Made by a program: the position numbers and the translations under genes. From NCBI GenBank assembly GCA_001584585.1, contig LSYV01000003.1, positions 936,307 through 967,944 on the forward strand: 31,638 nucleotides of DNA, given 5' to 3'. Source of the DNA: Gonium pectorale. Its lineage: Eukaryota; Chlorophyta; Chlorophyceae; Chlamydomonadales; Volvocaceae. A model generated the notes under the pieces. That model was not told the DNA's origin. It made no database searches and saw only the letters and a program-made list of their open reading frames with translations. This document shows, in pieces, positions 22,713 through 31,638 of the stretch (position 1 is the first letter of the stretch; each line of letters begins with the position of its first letter).

Positions 22713-22799
22713 GACCCATGGGTCAACTCGACCAAGGTTGCCGGGCGGGGTAGCCAGTGCATAACGCTCTTGTGGTCTTCACAACAGGGAGCTAGCTGG
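22713..22799 (+). promoter_or_regulatory. Candidate Z3 promoter blocks: GACCCATGGGTC and AACAGGGAGCTAGCTGG
   Basis: GACCCATGGGTC (22713-22724) is a perfect palindrome in the cgac-...-A context, about 190 bp before the Z3 ATG. AACAGGGAGCTAGCTGG (22783-22799) is a diverged form of the second block, closest to the Z2 version, which continues GCTAGCTGG. Confidence 0.45.
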
Positions 22800-23710
22800 A
22801 CCGTGTAGCGCTTGAGGCTTTATTTCAGCCGATTGCTTTTGTTTCCTCGCGCTCTAGCTGCTCTCAGGCGACAGCCAGGCAGGCCCTCGACCCGCTCAAC
22901 CTGCCCAAACATAATGTCGGCGGCAACAGATGAGGTCGAGCGCGCACATCCTCCAGGTGCGGACTGCCGCCGCCCGACCGTCGCTCCAATCAGGGCGGCT
23001 GCAATCGCGGCTGCGCTGCAGCAGCCAGGGGGGCGACCCCATCTGTCACCCGCCACAAAGCGCAAGGTTCGGGAGGGAGGCCGAGGGCGAAGCGAGCGGG
23101 CGGCGGCAGCGAGCGCGGGAGCGATGACGCCATCGTCCAACCGGCGCCACAACGATGACGCTGCGGACACTGCTGACCCCCCGGAAGCGAAGCGGCAGCG
23201 GCAGCATTCAACCTGCGTCGGTCTGCTGGCGGCCAGCTCTCCGGCCGACGGCTCCAGCGGCGCCGGGGATGCTGCCCAGGAGTCGCAACCGGCGTCCCGC
23301 AATGCGCCGCCACACGGCGGCCTTTTCCCCGGCGGTAACATGGAACCCGTGGAGGCGCCCGGCAGCACGTTCCAGGTATGTATGTGTCATGCTTGGGGAA
23401 TGTAGGGCGAGGTAGGCAGTGCGTGCAGGTCAGCGGGTGTTGCGGGCCGCTTTGTATGGCTCCAGTCCTGTGGGCCCTAAACATGCCGAGAAGTCGTGAG
23501 AGCGTTATTGCTGCGATGGTCCGCGAGGGGATGGCTTTGATCAATGGTCTTAATGTCGAAGTGTTTGCAACTCAATGTTAGCAACTCACGAGGTGACATT
23601 GGCTGCCGGTTCATGCCATCCGGACTCGCTCCTCAGGCCCTATCCTTTGCGCCAGCAGAAGCCGCCAGCCCTCAGCAATCTCTCAGCAGCCCTACCAACT
23701 TAGGGGGGGC

Positions 23711-23825
23711 GTAACAACGGCTAACAACTAGGGCATTGTAACAATAAGCGTTGTTGAAGCACTTGCACCAACTTGTGATTACCGCGAGCTAGCTGTTGTT
23801 AAACGTTGTTAGCCAGTGTTTAGCA
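23711..23825. mobile_element. Short inverted-repeat element forming an extra intron in Z3
   Basis: GGCTAACAAC (23719-23728) and GTTGTTAGCC (23805-23814) are perfect 10-bp inverted repeats. Weaker similarity extends outward (TAACAAC against TAAACACT on the opposite strand). The interior is AT-richer than its surroundings and has repeated TAACAA/TTGTT motifs. The segment is absent from the aligned coding sequence of Z1 and Z2 and puts a TAA in the reading frame. Removing 23711-23878 (GTAACA donor, TTTCCTGCAG acceptor) rejoins the frame exactly and produces GGAEPGAEVPLAM, which aligns with the Z1 protein. It has no coding capacity, so if mobile it is non-autonomous. Confidence 0.5.
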
Positions 23826-24086
23826 TCGTCCAGGGCGTGCAACAATACTGGTGGCTGTCGCGAGCACCTTTCCTGCAGGGAGCCGGGCGCGGAGGTCCCC
23901 TTGGCGATGGCGGCGGCTGCAGCGCCCGAGTCTGACCAGGCCGCATTGTGCCAAGCCGCCCATGGGGCAGCTGCACCCGCGGGTGGAGGTGGGGGTGGTC
24001 AGGCACCGGCAGTAGGTGCTGTGAGTGCGCGGGCTGAGGGCGATCGCGGCGGCTGTGCCGATTGCGGGCAGGCTAGCACGTCTTGC

Positions 24087-24110
24087 CACTGGCACTGGCA
24101 CTGGCACTGG
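24087..24110 (+). repeat. Four CACTGG repeats encoding (His-Trp)x4 inside finger 1 of Z3
   Basis: A perfect hexamer repeat changes the finger loop. Z1 and Z2 have WYRHW at this position, while Z3 has HWHWHWHW. It lengthens the spacing between the two Cys pairs by two residues relative to the other copies. Confidence 0.8.
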
Positions 24111-27100
24111 GCGCAGCCGGGGCGGGCTGCTTGCCACGCCTGCTATGAGTATCACAGTAAGAAGGGCATCAGCCGCGGGGAGAAGTTGCAGAAGGCGCAG
24201 CAGTGGGCCAGCCAGCCCTGCGCAGTCTGCGGGGCCACAACGACCGCACACAATTGGCACTCTCACCGCCCGGATCCTACAAACCTCAAAGTCAGGGACG
24301 AGACCCGCCGCACATGCAAGAGGTGCTTCGACTACATCCGCCACAATGGAAGGTATCTGGTGGCACCGCAGTACCAGCAGGTTTCGCCGCCAGCAGCGGG
24401 GCAGCAGTGGCGAAGCAGTACAAGGGCCCCACCAGCCGCCGGCCAGGGGCATGGAGCTGACCAGGGGTTCGGGGATGCCGCAAGCGGTGCACCGCCGCAA
24501 ACGCCGCGGCCGGGAACAGCAGCCGCTGCCGTTTCTGGAGTGGCGGCGGCTGCGAGGAGGGATTCCCAAGGGCCAATCTCCGGAGCTGAGCCGCTTGAAT
24601 CACAGGGGCAGGAGAGGAGGGGCCATGCTCCCCAAGTGGCACCTCAGGAGCAAGACGCCATGGCTGCGGCAGCCAGTGGTGCCGGTCCCATTTCCCGGCC
24701 CAGCTCAACTGCTGCTGCGGAGGGCTGCTGCATGGGCTGTGCCGAGTGCGGCACCAATAACATGCCCAGGGGCGGCTGGCAGAGCCACTGGGCGCAGCCC
24801 GGTTGTGTCATCAGCACAGCTGCGATGCTCACTACCGCAGGACCGGGGGCAGTCGTGCGGACACTTTGGAGAGGGCCAGCCAGCCCTGCGTCACCTGCGG
24901 AGCCACACTCTCTGCCGGTAACAATTGGTATGCCTACCGGCCCGATCCGGCCAACCACCATGCAAAGGACGAGAACAGGCGTACTTGCAGCCGGTGCTAC
25001 AGCCAAGTTCGCAAACGTGGGTGGTATCCGCAGCAGCCAGCAGCTCCGCAGCAGCTGCAGGTTGACACGCTTGGTGCCGCCCCCTCGGCCTCCCCTCCGG
25101 CACCTGCACGCGGCGAGGCTGGTGGCGGCGACCTCAGCACCCCACCACAGCCGCAGCAGGGACCAGCGGACGCGCCAGTGGCTGGGGAGCAGCGCCCAAC
25201 GGCCATCGCCCGCCATCGGTGGCCGTGTATGCCCCAGCAGATGCAGCGGCGGGAGCGTTCGGAGTCCGGGACAGCGGCGGCAGTGCCGTGGCAACAGGCC
25301 TTAAAGCAGGCAGGCAGCAAGCGGGGAGGGTCCCAGCTGCGGCGTCAGGGACGAGCCGCCGTGTCTTCAGACGAGAACGACGACAACTCGGACGGGGAGA
25401 CGCCCTGGCGACATTGTGGAGGCTGCTGCCGTTAAAGATGGCTGCTTGGTTATCAATACTCCGCACGTCCAGCTGCCGCCACCCCGGCGTCGGGCCGCGG
25501 TGGCGTCAGCGCTTGCCACTCGCTCCATCCTGACCGCGGAGGCCTCACGCAAAAGAGGCGGCGGCCCCACGGTAGGGTCACCGGCCCAGCAGCAGCAGCA
25601 GTCGGCTCTATCCCTGCGACAAGACCAGTGTGACCCTGGGGGAACGGGTCCACGTAAAGCGCCTAGCTGGCATCGGCAGACGCCTTCGCCGCCGGGGATG
25701 GCGCCACCGGGCGGGTCAGTGGGAGGGCTCGTGGAGAGGAGGGCGGTAACGGCTGCGGCACCCGAGCTAGCGGATCCGGCGGGGAACGAATGTGAGAAGA
25801 AACTGGGCGCGATGACTGCCGACGGCAGGCCAGACCCGCCGGCGGCGCGGGCCCACCGGGGGAACCTGACACCTGAGGGCGGCAGCGGCTGCGGCACCCG
25901 AGCACCCGAGCTAGCGGATCAAGCGGGAGAAGAGCACGGAGGGGTCCGTGGCGCGAGCGCCAGCCGGCGCGCTCCGGTTGGGCCACCAAGCATGACCGCC
26001 CTAGGCAATGGAGCTGATACCCATGGCGGGGACGGGGCGAACGGCAGCGATGGTGCGAACTGTAGCCCCCGCGCTGCTGTTGCCTCCCTGCTGGGCGCCA
26101 AAGCTGCATCACGACCTCAGCCATGTAGCCGCCCGAACTTCCAGCAGCCCATTGGTGCTTCGCGTGGTGGCTTGTGGTGGCATTCCGTCAAGGCTCCTGC
26201 GGCGGCGGTGGGTGGGGCACCGGCCTGCAGGCCGCCTGTGCCGCTGGGCTTCGGCCGTCAGGAAACCGTGACGGGCGCGGCCACGGCGTCAGCAGGAAGC
26301 CCGGCTGCCGCAGCGCCCAGCCTGGAGGCCGGTCTGGCAGCAGTGCAGCCCCGCCTGAACCCCCCATTAGGGCTGCAGTCACATCCACCCATCGGGAGTC
26401 GAAGCGCCCTACCTCGGGCACCTACCTGTGGTGCTGTCGGCGGCCAACCGCAGCCGGCGGGGCGGGCAATGGGAGGTGGGGCGCGTGCCGCCGGAAGCAG
26501 CGCCCTTCAAGGGGCAGCTCAGCAGTTAACCGCACCGCACGGCCGTACGGGTTGCGTCCACGGAGTCTCCTTAGGCACCGACGGCTTGGCTGGCGGAGGT
26601 GAGCGGCTGGCAGCTGCGGCTGCTGCCAAGCTGGAGAGGGAGGAGGGGGCAGCGGCAGCCACAGCCAGGCAGGCACAGGCGGCGGCTAGAGAAGGGCCGA
26701 TGGTGGCTCCAGATGTCGCTACTCACACTGATAGGGTGCCGCTCCCTGTGCCAGCCCCCGTGGCAGCAGCGGCCCCGGGAACCGCAGTCATGTTGGCTGG
26801 GTCTGTGTCGCTGCCGGCTGCTGCACACGGCCCGCTATGCGATGGTTGTGCTCCGGAGACCCACCACCTTTCCTCGGTGACCGCCTGGCCGGCGATCGTC
26901 AGCCACCCCTCAGGATGCCATGGCGTTAGCATGTCTGGCGATGCACGCCTCCGCACCGCAGCCGCGGCAGAGGCCGACGGGCCGCCTGCCAGCGGTAGGC
27001 CACGACGCACCAGCGGCCTCCCCTTGGCAGACGCCGGCGCACCGCATTCCACCGCCCGGTCGGCCGTTCAGGCTGAGGCAGCGGCGACTGGCAGCCCCGC

Positions 27101-28680
27101 CAACGACAGCTCAGGGCGGGCGGGGCCGGCGGGGCCTGCAGCGCTGTCCCTGCCTCCGGCGGTGGACCCAGTGCGATTGGCCGGGATGCGGGGGGCAACG
27201 TCAAGCGGAGGGGCTCGCAGACCAGCTGCGGTAGCGATGGCGGCGGCAGCCGTCAAGTTGGAGGGCTCGGAGCCGGCAGCGCATATGGGGACCGAGGCTG
27301 CGGGACAGACAGCGGCGGGAGGCACTGCCATCTTACCAAGGGCGGTGGAGGCGAGCGGCACGGCGGCATCGGCCAGATCGGCCCCCGCCGCTGTTATCCC
27401 CAGCCTCCCAGCTCCTGGACCCGACGGGTTGGCAGCAGGCCGGGTGTCTGCTGCTGCTGCTGGGCTCGCATCAACAGCAGCGCACGAGGTCCCGGCGATC
27501 TCTTGCGGCCACAGCGGTGCCGTACGGGAGCCGGCCAGCTCGGGTTCAGCGGCGGACCCGGTCCAGCGGGCGGGGGCCGAGCGGGCAGCGGTAGTAGCAG
27601 AGGAAGGAGCGGCAGCAGGGCATCTGACTGTGGCGATCCCACGGGCGAGCAAAGCGGGAGCGGTACGTACATGTCTCGCCGCCTGCAGCAGTTAAACCTT
27701 CCACCAAAGTAGAAAGCTGTGGCCCAGCCTGCGGAAACCTAGTTGGCGCTATTACCGCCAGCCCTCTCGGCGCCCAGGGTCTGGGCACAGCGACGCCAGC
27801 AGCGCCCGAACCTGACTTTGACCGGCCGGGCTCAGCGGCAGCCGACGGGGCAGCAGCGTCGGGCGTCCGGTCATCCGTGGTGGAAGGCCAGGGCGCAGCA
27901 CCGGTCGTGCAGGCGGCCGCTACGGCGGCCGAGACGTCGGAGGCACCAGCCGAGGGCCTCCTGCTGCCGGTGGTGGACGGCTCCGCGGTAATGGCGCCAG
28001 GCTCGGCGGACGCTGCGTGCACCGCGGGAGTCGCCAGTCGCAGGCCGATGCCGCCAGGGGCGGTGTTGGCTCACGAGCCAGGAGGAGGAGGGGGCGGAGG
28101 ACGAGGAGGCCTCCTTGGCAGCGGCTGCCCAGGGAGCCCCATCGTGCTCCAGGACGACAGCGACGCCGAGGACGAATGGCTGGGCTCCAGGCGGCCGTCC
28201 GAGAAGGCGGCGGCAGGGACGGCCGCGGGCGATGGCAGCGCTCCAGCCGAGGAAGCGACTGGCAGGCAAATTGCGCAGGCGGCGGCACCAACAGGAGCAG
28301 CGGTGCCAGTGGGCCAGCCGCCGTCACCAGCGCGCACGACTGCAGAAGGGCAACGGTATGACGAAGCGGGGAATGCCGTGGAGCTGCGGGCGTCCAGACA
28401 AGCGCCAGGGACGGCGGAGAGCACAATCCAGGGGACGTCTCTCGCAAGCGCCCCCATACGGGCGGCCGTGACGTCGGGCCCCGAGGCGGCCGCGGCGCCC
28501 TAACCTGGCGGGAGCAGCTGCGACCGCGGGCCCAGACGCCATGGCCCCTCGTACAACCACAACGGCCGCTGACGAGGAGCTGGCTCTGAGCAGACTGCGC
28601 CAAGATGCCGAAGCTCTGGGGGCGGAGGTGATAAGTGTGGCGCAGGTGTGTTGAACGGAAGGCCGGTGGCGGGTGGCAGG

Positions 28681-28703
28681 AAAAAAAGAGAACCAGAAAC
28701 GGG
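28681..28703 (+). repeat. Dispersed motif A-run + GAACCAGAAACGGG, copy 1
   Basis: An A-run followed by GAACCAGAAACGGG lies just inside intron 3 of Z3. That intron is 727 bp, against about 390 bp at the same place in Z1 and Z2. The same string is at the right edge of the window (31615-31634). It may mark one end of an inserted repeat. Confidence 0.4.
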
Positions 28704-29974
28704 CGGGGAAGGCAGCCTCTACGGACATACACACCCGAGGGTGTGATGTTTCCAGCAGGGCGTCGTGGCATTCCATTAATGCCAAAGACCGGTTAATGCG
28801 AAGGTGAATCTTTGCATCACAGTCGCCTGCGAGACCCGCGTTTGGCACGCCGCTCATGTTTTCGTATGATGCGCAGAGGAGAGCGTCATGCATAAATTAT
28901 GGCTTTGGCCTGGAGGGGCGAAGCCTCGAAAGGGCTAAGCAGAGTTCTGTACGGAAGTAGTACAGCTGTCCTGAGCTTAGCGCTGTTCGCTCTCCCTGTT
29001 CGGCATTCTGCCTTCACAGTTGAGAGCTTGCATCGCTTGCGAGCTGACTCCCTTCCCTCCCCTTTTTCGCCGAGCCTCCCGGCTCTGTCCCACCCGTTCG
29101 CAGCCCTCGGCGCGTGTACGGGCTGTGTAAAGGTCCTCGTCAATGCCTTGGGTTCGGTTGCCTCCACCGTGTCATCACCGAATTGCATTAAAGCGAGGGA
29201 CAGCTACTGTAGTACAGAATGCCCCTGCCGTCATGCCACGTGTCTTCTATCCAGGGTAGGCCTAGGTAGGCGTGCGTTCCATCTTTATATCCCGCTTGCT
29301 TTTCCGGAATTGCGGCATCTCATTCTGGTCCTCTTGCCGTGCGCTTTCCTGCCCTCACGCCTCCACGCACAGGACGTTCTCCAACTCGAGAGCCCATGCA
29401 CCAGAGGCATGCACCTACGATGGCGGCCGAGCACGTGAGTACTGATAACAGCAGGTTTGATCGGGCAAGTTACCACAAGGCTGGAGCCGCGGTCGACGTG
29501 TGCTCCGGCGTATCTGGTCTTATTCCTCCCTACCTACCGTGCGACGCACTCCGTCTCCCCCTCTCCCTCTCGCAGCCGCAGCAGCGAGAGCGGGTGCTGG
29601 CGATGGTGCTGCTGATGTGGCTGCAGGTGGAGCAAGATCCGTTTCCGTAACAGCGTCCATGCAGGAACGCCTCAATAAAGCGACACATACGGATGTTGTC
29701 GTACAGTTTGCTTACCTGCCCCTATGAGTCTGCACGCCCCGCGCACATTCTAAAACCGAAGGCCACCTGGTCGCGTCCACAAGCATGCCACTGCTTACAT
29801 GGAAACTGCGGTTCACAGCTTGCGTTCGCTGCCCCTTTCAATTGTCTGCCGTGGCTCGCTAGGCCCGAACGTGGAAAGCGCCTCTGGATGTGTTGGCCGG
29901 TACCACTAGCGGCCTGCGGGAGGTGAGAGGGCGCGGCACTGCGACCCCATGAAGAAGGGCTAGAGATTGAAACT

Positions 29975-29986
29975 GGCCCATGGGTC
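29975..29986. promoter_or_regulatory. GGCCCATGGGTC in the last intron of Z3
   Basis: One base differs from the perfect palindrome in the aligned Z1 intron (9940-9951). The position relative to the upstream exon is conserved at about 50-55 bp. Confidence 0.3.
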
Positions 29987-30704
29987 AGCTTGTGCTGGGT
30001 CAACGGACGAAGCCCATAATGCCGCATGGCCTGCTGGTTGCATTTCCCATGTTCATATAAAAGTGGCATTACATCGAGTCATCAGCTGCTGATTTCGGAA
30101 GGTAAGGGGCCGTCATCCCGACCATGTGCTGCACCCTGGGTACAACGAGACTTGCTACCACTCTACGTGTGCGCGCAGCCGCCAACATCGTACATGCTGA
30201 CGTGCGACTTGCTTTGCGTGTGCTACCCTCCAGTCTCTGAAAACAATAGGACACTAGTCACCACTAAGAAAGTGCAAACCGGCCAATCCGTGCCTGTCAC
30301 TGCCGCCTCGCCCTTCCGTCCGTCCGCCCCTGTTAACACCCCGCTGTATGTAGAGCGTACGACGGGCGACGCGTTGCCGCTTCATCTTCTACTTGTCTCC
30401 GGCCTTCAGCGCCGCCGCAGCCGCCTTGCCTAGCGGGCAGCTGGAGGAGCTGGCGGAGCTTGAGACCACCGTCAGCGGCCTGGTCCAGGGGCTGCTGGTA
30501 GAGACGGGCGGGGCTATGGGCATGCCGCCGCGCTCGGGGGCGACCCAGCGGCAGTCCACGAGCCCTCGGGTCCAGTCGCGGGTGCGGGACCTGGTCCGGG
30601 CCTCGCTATGCCTGGCACTGCGGGTGGGAGCGTCGGAGCGACCGGTGGCGCTCCGGGTCGGGAACGCCTTTGCGGACGGGCCGTTGGTGGAGCTGGCGGA
30701 ATAG

Positions 30705-31614
30705 GTGGGCGGCATGTTAGATAACGGGGCAAGACGGGAGGGTTGTTGCGTAGGAGCCGCTAAGAACAAGGCAGCGCACCGATTCTGTGCGGCAGCCAAC
30801 AGGATATGGTGATGGCAGCAGCTATACACATGGTTATTTTGGCATTCTCTGCGGTGCGCGCGCCGTTGTAAATAGTTTCAAAGCAAGAGAGGATAGCTTT
30901 GCGGGTTGTCCATGCGTGCTGCTGTGTGCCGAGACTTAAGTGGCCACACATCCGCCGGGTAAAGCTCGAAACACGCACGGCAATGCGTGGCTTAGAACAG
31001 CGGTATGTGTGTATACACGACTAGACATCGGCTCCAAGTGCCTGTTTTCTTCATGTGAATGTTGCCCAGGTGCGTGCAGTGCCTCCGTAAATCTTGCCTG
31101 CTTAACCCGACTCAAGTCCGCCGGCACGTGCACCCGCCCGATGGCGTGCCTCGTGCCTGGGATCCCGCTCTGCTTGGATGGGTCGAACCCTTTCGGTCTT
31201 CCCGTCCCCCCTTAATTGGGTAATTGTTGCATAGTGCCCTTCACGACGGTCGGTCGGTACCGACGCGAGAGTTTTATTTGTGACTCCATCCTCAACCTGC
31301 TGATACGCGCTGCTGCTGGTTGCCCAAATCGTGCCCTTCAGGGTGCGGACCGCTGCAGTATGCCCTGTACGGCTTCTGGCATGTGGCCAAAACCGTCCAT
31401 GAGGCCCAGGTCCGCCCCTGGTCTGATTAGCACCTCCGGGCATTGCCCCTTCTCCTTCGGAGTACCGCAGCAGAGTACATTTCTGGTCGTTGGTGTGAGT
31501 TGGTGGATGTTGTTGAAGCCGCATGCCTGGGGCATTCCTGCAACTTGAAGTCTCCATCCTGTGTCTGGCAAGGCTAACAACCCGGGGGAAGTTGGCATGG
31601 AGGTATCTGTGAAT
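30705..31614. other. Right flank with no supported gene
   Basis: After the Z3 stop there is a plausible 3' UTR up to the TGTAA at 30867. Beyond it I see no sequence resembling the U module or a Z promoter, so the array appears to end here or the next unit begins outside the window. Short open frames on both strands have no supporting signal. Confidence 0.4.
30867..30871 (+). terminator. Candidate poly(A) signal TGTAA of Z3
   Basis: TGTAA in the context CGTTGTAAATAG lies about 163 nt after the Z3 stop codon, a normal distance for volvocine genes. Confidence 0.45.
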
Positions 31615-31634
31615 AAAAAAGAACCAGAAACGGG
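31615..31634 (+). repeat. Dispersed motif A-run + GAACCAGAAACGGG, copy 2
   Basis: The motif found in the large intron of Z3 recurs 4 bases from the window edge. The rest of this copy, if any, lies outside the window. Confidence 0.4.
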
Positions 31635-31638
31635 GAAG

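Larger units (their letters stand above)
22914..30704 (+). pseudogene. Z3: third zinc-finger copy with several frameshifts
   Basis: Proposed exons are 22914-23375, 23637-23710, 23879-28645, 29373-29434, 29582-29626, 29863-29922 and 30354-30704. Exon 1 has KRKVRE and KRQRQH clusters. Fingers are at 24054-24143, 24219-24326, 24738 to about 24823 (broken) and 24887-24997. A one-base deletion between 24804 and 24821 destroys the second Cys pair of finger 3 and shifts the frame; a later shift at 25400-25416 restores it. Further shifts lie at about 27655-27695 and 28440-28501. Exon 4 here (29373-29434) is 62 nt, where the Z1 and Z2 counterparts are 63 and 60, which would again break the frame. The final exon remains close to Z1 (SRVRDLVRAS, FADGPLVELAE). 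The pattern suggests a pseudogene, although the preserved splice sites and C-terminus leave open assembly errors. TGTAA follows at 30867. Confidence 0.55.

Noticed and set aside
30705..31638. Start of a fourth unit
   Set aside because: I found no U-module motif, promoter palindrome or exon 1 basic cluster in this flank.

Overview
The window looks like nuclear DNA of a volvocine-type green alga (Chlamydomonas, Gonium, Volvox or a relative). The DNA is very GC-rich, and the proteins are rich in Ala, Gly, Gln and Pro with CAG/GCN runs. Genes are split by short GT...AG introns, and TGTAA, the usual poly(A) signal of this group, lies shortly after some stop codons. No species can be named from sequence alone. 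I see no prokaryotic operon, CRISPR array, tRNA or rRNA.

The main content is a tandem triplication with a unit of about 10 kb. Each unit has a 'U' module (a Gly/Ala-rich gene with an acidic patch) followed by a large 'Z' gene. Unit 1 has U at 1565-3207 (apparently intact) and Z1 at 4648-10752. Unit 2 has a decayed U at about 10880-11530 and Z2 at 12700-20567. Unit 3 has a decayed U at about 20995-21530 and Z3 at 22914-30704. The far left (2-139) may hold the end of another gene. The far right (30705-31638) shows no supported gene.

The Z genes share a six-exon plan. Exon 1 encodes two basic Lys/Arg clusters (likely nuclear localisation). The very large exon 2 encodes up to four GATA-like zinc fingers, then long low-complexity sequence. 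Three tiny exons (60-63, 45-48 and 60 nt) and a final exon encode a conserved C-terminal region. The shared exon boundaries are all phase 0, and I placed them by aligning the three copies by eye. I infer a family of nuclear zinc-finger regulators; no close named homologue is recognised.

The copies are diverging in different ways. Z1 has lost the second halves of fingers 2 and 4. Z2 keeps all four fingers and a SUMO-interaction-like motif. Z3 has several frameshifts and looks pseudogenic. Z1 and Z2 share a roughly 700 bp near-identical tract that suggests gene conversion. Exon 2 of Z3 contains a short inverted-repeat element that can be read as a newly gained intron. A palindrome-like GACCC-NN-GGGTC site lies roughly 200 bp before each Z start codon and recurs in a late intron, making it a candidate regulatory element. 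All three Z copies carry at least one frameshift in exon 2, so assembly indels must be excluded before calling genes broken.
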